Assembly (NCBI GenBank): GCA_963930655.1
Contig: OZ005609.1
Coordinates: 25,307,001 to 25,371,000 of the forward strand
Direction of reading: 5' to 3'
DNA from: Myrica gale
Lineage: Eukaryota; Streptophyta; Magnoliopsida; Fagales; Myricaceae
Length of the DNA: 64,000 bases
The notes under the pieces are model-generated. The model worked only from the letters and a program-made list of their open reading frames with translations. It was not told the origin of the DNA and searched no databases. Positions 1-12,208 of the stretch are shown in pieces (within the stretch, counting starts at the first letter, position 1; the number at the start of each line of letters is the position of its first letter). The position numbers and the translations under genes are program-made.

Positions 1-216
1 AGTCCACACGTACCAAGCCAAGATACGTGGGATTGTAACGTTTCACATTTTGTTATATTATGCAGTGAACGCAAGTGAAGCAATTTATAGCGAGAGTTTG
101 GCTAAATCATTGGAAATTTTTATATATAATGTTATAAATTTTGTATGTATTGTAATGAAAAGAGATTATTTAAAATGATTTTATTCAAAAATTTTAATTT
201 GCAAACATGTCTAAGA

Positions 217-410
217 CTGTGTTTGAGAAGTAAAATTTTAGTTATTGAGGTTGATGAAAAATGAGAGAGAATGAAAAAGTTGGTAAAAAAGTATAAAAGT
301 TAGTAAAAATGTGAAAAAAAATGTATGAAAATTGATGAAAAAGTGAGGAGAGAGTGTTTTGTAATGATGATAAAATTTTAGAGTGTTAAAATTTTGTTAT
401 GCAAACAGAG
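217..410. repeat. MITE-like element of a family recurring in this window
   Basis: Ends in the inverted pair CTGTGTTTG / CAAACAGAG. The interior is A/G-rich on this strand with the recurring phrase GAAAAAGTGAGGAGAGAG. Similar elements occur near 4981, 7820, 8281, 24515, 36980, 45783, 51905, 55500 and 58783. Seen directly: short inverted ends and shared interior. Inferred: a non-autonomous DNA transposon. Target duplications are not clear. Confidence 0.5.
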
Positions 411-2689
411 TTTTAATTCTTTTCCTTTGTGAGACATTATCAGTATAAATTCGTTTAATGCATGATTTCTTCTAATACTGTCGGCTTTTCTCCCAGATAA
501 TTAATACATATTTCATAATCATTCTAGGTGTGACATGCGACTTGATACTAGATGTTTTAAAAAAAAATGCTTAAGATGGCAGATAGTAAGATAAATTAAC
601 AACAACAAAAAAATGTTAACCGACCATTTATTCTGAATTAAAAAGAGAAATTTCTACATCTGAAAAAATAATATTTAGTGGTTGAAAATACTTGATTAAA
701 TTGATATTCATGCTCGGTTAGTGTGTCTCTTAATTGGTCCAAGTTTGTCTGAGTCTAAAGCCTTAAAAATCACATAAAATTAAGAAAAATTGGGATCAAG
801 ATTTTCTGTTCTAATTACACAATGCTTTTCTGAGAGAGATAGACATAAAAGGTGGTTTCCACACCATTTAATGTTGTCCATATAAAATTTCGTGCAACAT
901 GAGTCCTACAAAATGGACTACCTATTGTGTCTATTTTTCTCAAAATTGTACAGTACAATTTGGACAAAAAATTATAGAGAATGTGCATCTGATAAATTGA
1001 ATAAGATCGTACGTAGAAGGTTCTATAAAACTTAAATTTTCTTGCAGCAGTCAATTGGATTTCACTATAATTTGTTGGGACGAGGTTGGCAATATTTATG
1101 CTCGGACCAAAGTATCATTCATGATCGTGAGTAGTAATTTTAAATTATATATATATATCCAACATTTTTATTACTCAAAACATTTTAACAAACAAACATC
1201 ACCATACATTTAACTGAGAGAGGAACTTTAAAAAAAAAAAACAGCTCGTATCAACGGGTAGGAATATGCTTATCACATTTTGCGGTGCTATGGTCCTATC
1301 AGAATAGGAAACCCGCGTTACACGCATGGTGCAGGGAAGGCTCGAGCCAGTGAATCGGACCCGGTAGGCCATGAATGAGAGGGAGGGAGGGAGACAGGGA
1401 GAGAGAGAGAGAGAGTTATTTTTCGATCGGTTCACGCAGTGCAAGTCATTGTCATTGTCATTAGCTACTGTTCTGCATGGAGCGGACGTCCAAAAGCAGA
1501 TGCTGATCGTCTTCCTCTTTCTTTGATCATTTTGTACAAAGTTTTGATCGGATTTTCCACGTGTACGGTCAGCACTGCCTGTTAGAAAGAACGGTTTGGT
1601 CCTATAAGATCGTGCCACATCACATGGTCGTTATAGTAGCCATTTCCGTTGTAAAAAAGTTGCCTCGAGAATTCAAACTGACCACGAAAGATGGTTCGAC
1701 TCAAGGCCCAAGAAAAATTGATGGATTGCAGTTGAAGAATCGATAGTCTTGAATTGGAGGAGTAGCTCTCCAACCCCAACTGCACCTGATCACACTACGA
1801 TGGATCTGATTAACCTAATTAATATGCTCTTCAATGCCGTTTGTTTCAGACTAAAGCATTACTTTTTTCCGAGAAAATCCTCAATGTGTACTGCAGGCAG
1901 ATACTTAACAAGAATAAAGTGTACGCCAGACAGACTCCTTTGTGCCAAACTTTTTCTTAGGTAGCATGAAATGTCAACATACAATTAGCAGAAGAGAACA
2001 AAATCTTACCCCACAAAAAGCTAAAGAAAAAAAAAAGTATCATGCACCGCAACAAAGTATGCGATTGATGAAGCACATCTTCTAGAGAAATAGGTCTTTT
2101 TTCTTTTTCATTTTTGTCGTTTAGATATAGAGAAATGGGTCAATTTGTCGTTTTTTTTTCCTTGTAATGAGTAGGAACTCAAATTTTGGGCTGGTGCAGC
2201 TATTTTCAAGCTACAAAAGCCAATCTCTTGAATGGGTCATTGTTTGCTGTTTCCATTATCAATATCACTTGGTGACCCTAAAGAAAAAAGTAATCCTTGG
2301 AAAGGTTGCCAGTTGTGTAAGGTACGATTTGAAGGAGGAGAAAGATTCAACCTTAATTAATATTACCTTCTCATCTGGCTTCGGGATTACTTTCCAGATT
2401 CCTGTAGACATAATTGGAAGACACCAATCATTTTGAATTCATATATACAATGCATTTTGTCAACACAGAGTCGGTGAGTTTACATCCACTTTTGGCGCTA
2501 TTCTCTTATTAAAGTCTTCAACCCCATGACCACAAAACGGACGGATACTCTACCATTCGGACCGAATTGCATATCAATTGATGAGAGATAGAGAGGTGGG
2601 TTCCGGACACTCCGCTTTTATTTGGTCACTTGAATTGTAGAAGATTCCAATCCAAAACAAAATAACTGCAAAAATACAGGTTGACCAAC

Positions 2690-2775
2690 TATTAGTGAGC
2701 TTGTAGCTCAATTGGCGCCTCCTTTCAAAAATGAGGGTATGATCTGGGTCACTCCTCAGTCCCCTTTTCCTAAGT
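2690..2775 (+). repeat. Possible tRNA-derived SINE remnant
   Basis: The phrase TAGCTCAATTGG matches a polymerase III A box as found in tRNA D-arms. About 45 bases later GGGTCACTCCT weakly resembles a B box. No cloverleaf, 3' tail or flanking duplication was seen, so this is at best a decayed remnant. Confidence 0.25.
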
Positions 2776-3858
2776 TACCTTAAAAAAAAATACCCAACTC
2801 AGTCCTTCACTTAAATTATCAAGTTTTTTTTTCTAAATCTTAAATTATCTAGTTAATTGTCTGGATCATGGGCATGCACCGAACACTTGTAAGGAGAAAG
2901 CTGGCAGAAGAAGAAAAAAAGGGGTTTAGCTGAACTATCTAGAATTTGATCTGAAAAAGGCACGAGAGAGAAAAAAAAATTGGTAAATTACTTTCACGTA
3001 TTAATCCTTCACTTTTAAATTTTAAAATTATGAACTCTTAATTTTCATATTTTTACAAAATCACCCTTCGGTCAGTATATTTTCTCGACGGCAGCACTTG
3101 TCACCTCAGCATAAGTTATACGTGGCACTGAACTGAGCCATGTTATTTGCCTCCTGATTTGTTTCATTTTTTTCGCAAAACTCAACGTCTCCAGCTTTTT
3201 CTCGTCATCTTCTCCGGCAGGTCTCCAGCTTCTTATCGCTCTTCACAACCCTCACCTTCTTCTTCAAATATATTGGGTCCACCATATATGCTTTAGGCTC
3301 CACAAGCACACCTTTTTCCTCACCTTATCATCTTTTCTTCGCCATATTGAAGATCTTTTCCTGTACTGTACAGATCCACCATATCCATTTCTTGTTATTT
3401 CTGTACAGATCTTTTTCTTTACAACCAACACAAACATCTGAACACGATCCCACCCTTACAACCTAAGAATTCAATTGCAGACCGAGAGATAATAATTTTA
3501 ACTCTGCGCAATTCGATAAGACTCCATTCAATGGAAACGGATCTGGTACGTACCCACTCAAAACCATATCCAAAAACTACCAACTGAACTACAGCTGTGC
3601 TTGCGTTAGGCCTGTTCGATTGCTGAACACCTCTTCCACTCCCCCGACAGAACGCCCATATAGCAATTGGAGACTTGCTTCTTTGTACAATTCGTGCTCG
3701 AGCGTTCCGAACCCACAAGTGTTGACCAAAACCGAGCGAGACAGTGAAATTATATGACATCAGCTTCCTTTAAGTTAGGACATCGCTTCACTATATACGC
3801 CATTTTCAGCTTTTTCCTTTAGTCGTCGTCGCCGAGACTTACTAGAACAAACCTCCTA

Positions 3859-3990
3859 TATGGACAAAGGCAATAACTATTATGATACTGGTGGTGCAGA
3901 TTGCAATTCTTCCCAAGTTGGTGGGAGACGTCAATTTCCTCCTCTTGATCTTCTTCGTGTCTATATGGCAATCTGTGTAATGATCCCATG
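3859..3990 (+). other. Short open frame inside the inverted-repeat element, unrecognised
   Basis: An ATG-initiated 43-codon frame begins MDKGNNYYDTGG and contains GGRRQFPPLDLL before a stop. Its composition looks protein-like rather than random, and it sits next to the captured 4CL-like fragment on the other strand. It may be a second captured scrap. I do not recognise a family and claim no function. Confidence 0.2.
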
Positions 3991-4099
3991 AGTTGCCTTC
4001 AGCAGAACCGCAAAAAATACGGGTGGTGCAACCGTGCAAAGCATGTTCGCGTTATGCAGACAAGTAGACAACCCATGAGTTGCCTCCAAGAAAAGGATC

Positions 4100-4226
4100 C
4101 TTTCCAGTCACAGCCTCCACAAAGGCTGCCTTGTCCGCATACAGTTCAGCATCCTGGAGCACGAACTGCGGTAATGTGATATCATCGGGCACTGGAACGG
4201 CCGGAAATTGGCTTCCAAAAATATGT
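4100..4226 (-). pseudogene. Fragment of a 4-coumarate-CoA-ligase-like (acyl-activating) gene
   Basis: Read on the minus strand, the segment gives PAVPVPDDITLPQFVLQ followed by DAELYADKAAFVEAVTGK. This matches what I recall of the N-terminal region of plant 4CL and 4CL-like adenylate-forming enzymes. Intact members run to roughly 540 residues with AMP-binding motifs further on; here the similarity stops after VTGK (about 4100) and none of the catalytic motifs is present. A stop lies just upstream in the same frame. It lies between two long inverted repeats, so capture by a transposon is the simplest reading. It cannot make a functional enzyme. Confidence 0.65.
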
Positions 4227-4980
4227 TAGTTAGTGTATCATGGTTGGTTACCATGTCATCATGGACGCAAGGAACTGGTGCAAACTTTAGTTTTTGCACT
4301 GTTCTGATTTTAGCAGAAGGTATTGAGCTTTTATTTAACATTATTTTGTATTGTGTGGATCAGTATGCACTTATGGTTTATTTCCAGCATGGAGGAGCCA
4401 TGGTTTTGACATTTCTTACTGGAGCTTTGCACTCTCTTCTATAGCCTTGAAGAGAGCTTCAACTAGGAAGAATAGAAACGTACGTCTTTCACTGACCCAC
4501 CATAATATTTACCTTGAACAAACTCATTTCATGTATGACGGTGAGATAACTTGCATTTAAAAGGCGACCCTTCTTAGAAATTCACCAGGAAATCCTCTCC
4601 GCACGTGGCGTTCCGAAACGGTCTTGTAGACTTAAACGCACAGCTCAACACCCGCCTTGAATGCCCGTCAAACTCCCCAACGTTCGTCCTAGAATGCCAC
4701 CTATTACACAACGTCGGCATTTTTGTTTAGACTACATTAAACTGAGAGAGAGAGAGTGAGCTGAGCATGCGAAGAAGAAGAAGAAGAAGAAGGGAGGGAA
4801 GAAAGAAGAAAGAAAAGAAAGGAGGGGAATGAAGGAGGGACGACACTGTTTTCGAAAAATGAAATGAGAGTTTTCGTTGAGCTGTAAGTTCACTCATGCT
4901 AGATGTAATTTATGTTGATGCGGCAGAATCTACCGTTAATATGGACGGAAGGACGGAAGGGTTAACGAAAGGGTGATTTT

Positions 4981-5170
4981 GGTTGTGTTTGCGTTGTAAA
5001 TTTTTAGTGTTGTTAAAATTTTAGGTATTGGGTTTAGTGAAAAAGTGAAGAGAGAGGTAATTTTTTATATTTGTTTATAGTAAATAGTAATGATTTGATG
5101 GGGAGAGAGAGATTATATTGTAATATTTAATTGTGTTAAAATTTTAGAGGGGGTAAAATTTTGGTACACA
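4981..5170. repeat. MITE-like element nested in the right arm of the 2984-5258 element
   Basis: Bounded by GGTTGTGTTTGCG and CAGACGCACCC, an imperfect inverted pair. The interior carries the family phrase TTTAGTGAAAAAGTGAAGAG. It interrupts the right inverted repeat of the surrounding element between GGTGATTTT and TTTGTCAAAATAAG, so it inserted later. Confidence 0.5.
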
Positions 5171-5258
5171 GACGCACCCTTTGTCAAAATAAGAAAATTG
5201 AGGGATCAATAATTTTAAAGTTTAAAAGTGAAAGATTAATTCGTACGTAAAAGTGTCA

Positions 5259-7564
<2,306 letters not shown>

Positions 7565-7707
7565 AAAAGGAACACGTTTCCATTGAGTATTGTGTTAATT
7601 GTATGCGTTATATTTGTTTCATTATGTTCTTCTATTTCCTCTATTGTCCCAGAGAATCTCCAGTTGTGTAGCTTGATGTCGGTGTGCTTTTGTGGACTTC
7701 ATTATCA

Positions 7708-7713
7708 AATAAA
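7708..7713 (+). terminator. Candidate poly(A) signal of the peroxidase gene
   Basis: AATAAA lies 144 bases after the stop codon, in T-rich sequence typical of a plant 3' UTR. Confidence 0.45.
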
Positions 7714-7819
7714 AGATTATTTCGGATATTATCTTAAAACTGTCAAAATTTTAGTGTACTCGGTTAAATTAGGCTTGTTCGTGATAAGCCTGGCCCAGCT
7801 AGGGGCCTAGGTGAGCGTC

Positions 7820-8006
7820 TAAGGCAGCGTTTGTCACTAAAATTTTATCCAAAATTTTATCTCTCTCCTAATAAAATATTTCAATATAATCTCTCTCTCT
7901 TCCATAAAAAAAATATAAAAAATTACAAAAACTATATAATATTATATCTCTCTTCACTTTTTCACTAAACCTAATACCAAAAATTTTACCACACAAACCC
8001 ACCCTA
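7820..8006. repeat. MITE-like element
   Basis: Ends AAGGCAGCGTTTGTC and CACAAACCCACCCTAAG form an imperfect inverted pair. The interior (TTTATCTCTCTCCTAATAAAAT, then CTTCACTTTTTCACTAAACC) is close to that of the element at 58783-58981, in the same orientation. Confidence 0.55.
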
Positions 8007-8280
8007 AGATAACATTTATGGTACTGGTCCGAGACCGGCTTGGCCCGACCGAAACCCGATGGAAATCCTTATGTTAACAAAAATAATTTTCATTGTATAA
8101 AAAGATAGACTATTCGTTATGTAATAGACTGAAATGCTATTATGCAATGAACAATAGATAGCGTCTATAAAACCTCCGGACACGGACATCTGTCCCCCGC
8201 AGGGTTTATGCCCGTCTCGTGGAGCTTCAAAGCCATGAAAACTGTTCGAAGCAGATTCAAGTTTTCAACAGCAACAAATA

Positions 8281-8465
8281 GGGGGATGTTTGTTTGCCAA
8301 AATATTGGGGTATATTCTCAAAATTTTGGGAATCTTTACTTTATTGAGATTTATTGGGGTTTGTGAAAAGTGAAGTGTGTAGGTGTAAAAGTTAAAAATT
8401 TTGGAGTATGTTTGGTTTGTTCGATTTGTTGAGACCCCAGATATTTGGGGTCTCAAACATGCCCC
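8281..8465. repeat. MITE-like element just upstream of the bL12m gene
   Basis: Ends GGGGGATGTTTG and CAAACATGCCCC are near-perfect inverted repeats of about 12 bases. The right end is 44 bases before the next ATG (8510), so the element may supply part of that gene's promoter or leader. Confidence 0.6.
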
Positions 8466-8509
8466 TAATATCTGTTGATATTGCCGAAAATAACAAAAGC
8501 CCCTAGAAG

Positions 8510-9118
8510 ATGAGGTCGTTGCGGTTTATTTCTCGTATTCGCCAATCCTTACCGCACAATCGTGGCCTGAATTTCCACACAACCCCAAACCCTAACCTCG
8601 TGGCACAAATCCAGTCCAAGATCTCTCGTTCTCGATCCTCATCTTTGTTGAATCCTACGCGGGAGTGCACCTCTTCTGCACTGGAATCAAAACCGGCTCC
8701 ATCTGAGACGGTCTCGCAGATCGTCGACGAGCTCGTAGGCCTCACGTTGCTCGAAGTCTCGGACCTCGTGGAAGTTCTGCGCGATAAATTGGGCGTGGGA
8801 GAGATGCCAACGATGATGATGATGATGCCGGGTATGGTGCCAGGAGCATTGAAGGGCGGGGCGAAGGGAGGTGCGGCGGCCAAGGCGGAGGAGAAGGTGG
8901 AGAAGACGGTTTTTGATGTGAAGCTCGAAGCGTTTGATGCGGCCACGAAGATCAAGGTGATTAAGGAGGTGAGGGCGTTTACTGATTTGGGGTTGAAGGA
9001 AGCCAAGGATTTGGTGGAGAAGACGCCCACTCTGTTGAAGAAGGGGGTGACCAAGGACGAGGCCGAGAAGATTATCGCAAAGTTGAAGGAGATAGGCGCC
9101 AAAGTTTCAATGGAATAA
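8510..9118 (+). CDS. Mitochondrial large-subunit ribosomal protein bL12 (L7/L12)
   Basis: Single-exon gene, 202 residues. An Arg/Ser-rich N-terminus without acidic residues ([19 protein letters not shown]) looks like a mitochondrial presequence. Residues about 65-98 form the L12 dimerisation domain ([20 protein letters not shown]). A flexible Gly/Ala/Met hinge follows (MMMMMPGM, then [14 protein letters not shown]). The C-terminal factor-binding domain covers about residues 132-202 ([47 protein letters not shown] end). bL12 forms the flexible stalk that recruits translation GTPases. The Met-rich hinge and presequence favour mitochondrion over plastid. A transposon-like repeat lies 44 bases upstream. 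Intact; the long opposite-strand frame across it is a shadow. Confidence 0.93.
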   Translation: MRSLRFISRIRQSLPHNRGLNFHTTPNPNLVAQIQSKISRSRSSSLLNPTRECTSSALESKPAPSETVSQIVDELVGLTLLEVSDLVEVLRDKLGVGEMPTMMMMMPGMVPGALKGGAKGGAAAKAEEKVEKTVFDVKLEAFDAATKIKVIKEVRAFTDLGLKEAKDLVEKTPTLLKKGVTKDEAEKIIAKLKEIGAKVSME

Positions 9119-12100
9119 GGTACTGCACTTGCCCTTTTTTTAGATTGTTTGTATGTTGGGAATGAGAATAGGTGGCGCCAAAGTCTGTTAAATTGTTTGT
9201 ATGTAATCCCTTTTGCTGATGAGTTTATTGAATTGGTCACGATAGGTTGGTTAGTGTGATTTGGTTCCTTGTATATTCAGGTGGTAATTTGTGCATGATC
9301 TGTATTCCAAGGGTCTGCTGCTTGCACACACTTCACTGGGTCTAAGAGAAAGTCATTACTTTTTGCTACCCGAAAGAGTTGTCGGAGACTCCGGGAATGT
9401 ATCAAGATTGGTTCGTGGGCTTGTAGCTGGCTAGAAGGACTAGCCTCTTAAGTTTTCCGAGTTTAGCTTAGTGGATGCGTTCGGCTTTCTGAGCTAACAT
9501 AAGTGGCAACGTGACAACGACGTGTGAGATCTTCTGTAGGTGGATTTATGGTTGTAAGATGAGTTACCTGTAGTGGTGGTCTTTGACATGGTTCATTTTG
9601 AATCATGTCAACCCACTGTACCTTGCTGAACGTATTTCTAGTTTTCTAGATATATCTTCTGCTCCAGTAAAGAGTTTGCTTCTGCTTTACTGCTTATAGA
9701 TTGCTCTATAGAAGCCTGGTGCCATAATATCTGATTCATATGCTTAATGTTGGTGCTACACATATGATGAGCAAATATAGAGTATGATGAATTAGAATTT
9801 TGTAATTGTACGAGTAAAGGGGATCCAAAGATTGTTCAAAGCACAAACAAGAGTGAAAAGTACCTCATTTACAAGAGAAGGAAATTGGATATAAGCGTGT
9901 GAAGAGTAAAAATTTTATAACGTAGAAGTTAATAATGATGAAGTAGAAGTGGTTATAACTTAGAAGCTAATAATGATGGAGTAGAAGTGGTGTTACTGAG
10001 ATTTAATACTTAACAAGGAGGAATTTTTATTAGGGGGGCTGCCGGTCGCAGCATTTTGCCAAGTTGGCAGGAGCTTTGATGTGATGGTCCATGGTGGGTA
10101 TTGAGTAAATCTTTCTAATCAAGAATGGATTTTGCATTACTGAGGTGTAGTGACCAATGCTGTTGTCATGGTGTTTGAGGATAGATAGAAATATAAATGA
10201 AGTTGTGGTTGGATGTGATCATCTTCTCTTCCCATCTAAAGCAAAAGGCTGTTTTCCCATTTTTGTGCACAAAAACAGTGTGATGCAATTCTTCTTGCCT
10301 TCTTGTTCTTCTGCTGTATTAAGGCTTTTGGAGCATGCTGGAAATGTGGTCTAGAAGTCATATAGAAATGTTCTGGGCTCTAAGTCTAAAATAGGGCAAA
10401 CAAAATCTTGTTGAGTTACACTTTCAATTGTTTAAATTGACTCAGGGTCTGTGTTTTCTTTTTCATATGGAAATATATTGCTTGTCACTGGCAAGTGGCA
10501 ACAGATACGTCTTTTGTACTCAACCTGAAACAAATGTTTATCATATCACACAAACTGCCTCATAATCGGTTACTGTGAAGGCAACATTTTTTTTTTGGGT
10601 AACGGTGAAGATAATGAAGGCAACATTTATTATCAATGCAATGTTACTAAATTGATCCTTGTCAATTTCAATATCTGACCTCTGGTTTTTATATTTTTTT
10701 TAGACTTACCTGGGATGAGAAGATGAAGATCACAAATGCCTCGCATGGCATGGCATGGATAGTCAACATCAAGTGTAGCCGAAAATTAATGTACCACACT
10801 TGAATTATTTTTGGCAAGTTATAGAGGTCATTGGTTTTCTCCATAATGCAGAGCATTCGTTGTTATAAATGCTTGATTAATCGTGTTCGACTTGGGAAAG
10901 AAGTGCATCCAAGCAAGTCCCTTTCTTATATTCTTATCATGCATATTTTCAACAAAACTTCCTTAAAGATTCTTAACCTTTTAGAGAACTGGTTTTTGAG
11001 GATGCATGCAGTCATTATTTCATGGATTGTTTTCGAATTTTAGTTCGTATATCTTTCCAGTAGCTTCCCTGGCCAGCAATGGCCTTGCGATTTGACACAA
11101 CTGAATAAAAGTACGCCCCTAAAAGACTGGAATTTGGAGGTGGGTGTGTATGTGAACGTCGTTGCCTGATTGGATTTTATGGTATGGTCTTGGAGCAGAT
11201 ATTCTTATAAGTTAATCCACTGTCATACATTATAGCCTCTTGAAGTAACATGTTTCTTGCCCAAAAATCTTGAGACTTTTACTTATAGACAATGGCTTCC
11301 CTCCACGCCAAGCTAAGTGATTATTGGGTTACATTGAAGTCTTTCAGTCGCTAGAGCAAGGTCCTGGTCGTGCCAGCGACGGGTTTGGTGCTCTCCACAG
11401 CCACAGGTAGCCTTTGTTCAATTTGTATATTGTAGTAATTTCTTTTAGAATACATTCACACTTAAGCTACTGGAATGAATACTAGCGGGTGAAGGACGAA
11501 TACTTGTTGACCAACCGAAGTTCGAGCAACCGAAGTTACTTCAAGCCGCAGATGTTTCGACAGCTTTATCCGGGCAGGAGGCATCGTGGTTGCGACCAAG
11601 AAAATTGGTGTTAACCCTGTTGGTTAACAGCGGCTTTGTCAATAACAGTATTATGTTTTCCTCGACATCTAAAGGGGGACAGGAGCTGGTTGTTGCTGGC
11701 TCCACTGCAAGGATCAAAGATCACTATTACCAAAGTATTGTATCCCTAACGCAGGTTTCCCGCCATAACCCCTTGGCAGCATTTCGAGTTATATTGATAT
11801 CTGGAAGCACTCTTGCCTTGTGTGGTTGGGGCTTGGTGTTGAGTAACTTGCATGAGTAAAAAAAGAAACAGAATTTAAATCCTATACTCTTCAGTAGATG
11901 TCACAGATTCTTTTCCATAAGTCTTTAAGTTCTTAGGTCGAATGATGTTGGAATATGCTTCAAGGTCTCCGTAATATCCAGACAAGCAACAAGCCACTGC
12001 TATTTTTCCTAATGCGTAGAAAGCCACCTTTGTGGACTTTGGAACTCTCCCTTCGATTTGTCTATTGTCAAACTTTTCATATTTGACTTTCACTATCAAA

Positions 12101-12124
12101 CCCACCAACTTTCTAATACAATTC

Positions 12125-12126
<2 letters not shown>
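9119..12126. other. Intergenic region, no gene recognised
   Basis: About 3 kb with no supported gene. A frame at about 11590-11859 (contains STSKGGQELVVAGSTARI) ends in a stop, but I recognise no family and see no splice partners. The sequence just after 9118 is probably the bL12m 3' UTR. Confidence 0.5.
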
Positions 12127-12165
<39 letters not shown>

Positions 12166-12180
12166 CCTCCCTCCCTCCCC
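12127..12180 (+). repeat. CT/CCCT microsatellite in the epoxide hydrolase 5' leader
   Basis: A pure (CT)n tract passes into (CCCT)n and ends about 29 bases before the ATG at 12209. CT-rich tracts of this kind are common in plant 5' UTRs and core promoters. Likely length-polymorphic. Confidence 0.7.
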
Positions 12181-12208
12181 GTGAGATTTGAGAAAAGTGA
12201 AAGAGATC

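Larger units (their letters stand above)
1..2983. other. Intergenic sequence, no gene recognised
   Basis: AT-rich sequence with many stops in all frames. Positions 1240-1760 are less AT-rich and hold a GGGA/GA run (about 1380-1416), but no reading frame there resembles a known protein. A small repeat (217-410) and a possible tRNA-derived fragment (2690-2775) are listed separately. Nothing else is supported. Confidence 0.6.
2984..5258. mobile_element. Long-inverted-repeat element carrying a gene fragment (Pack-MULE/foldback-like)
   Basis: The segment starting about 2984 and the reverse complement of the segment ending about 5258 match over at least 100 bases. Shared phrases include TTAATCYTTCACTTTTAAA and AAAATCACCCTT. 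The right arm is interrupted by a later small insertion (4981-5170), and beyond it the match resumes near GGTGATTTT and continues loosely. The interior has a fragment of a 4CL-like gene (4100-4226). The arm phrases (TTTTACAAAAT then CCTTCSGTC, and CACCTCAGC) also resemble the palindrome at 23443-24016, so the two probably belong to related families. Calling it a Mutator-like or foldback transposon with captured host sequence is inference. No transposase and no clear target-site duplication were seen. Confidence 0.6.

Noticed and set aside
1199..1618. Minus-strand frame of 139 codons
   Set aside because: Composed largely of a purine repeat read as LSLSPCLPPSLS; no family resemblance and no splice partners.
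3419..3760. Minus-strand frame of 113 codons in the inverted-repeat element
   Set aside because: No recognisable motif; adjacent captured sequence makes chance frames likely.
8503..9240. Long open frame (245 codons) on the minus strand across the bL12m gene
   Set aside because: It mirrors the codon usage of the real gene on the plus strand. Its product is low-complexity and Ser/Thr-rich, resembling no known protein.
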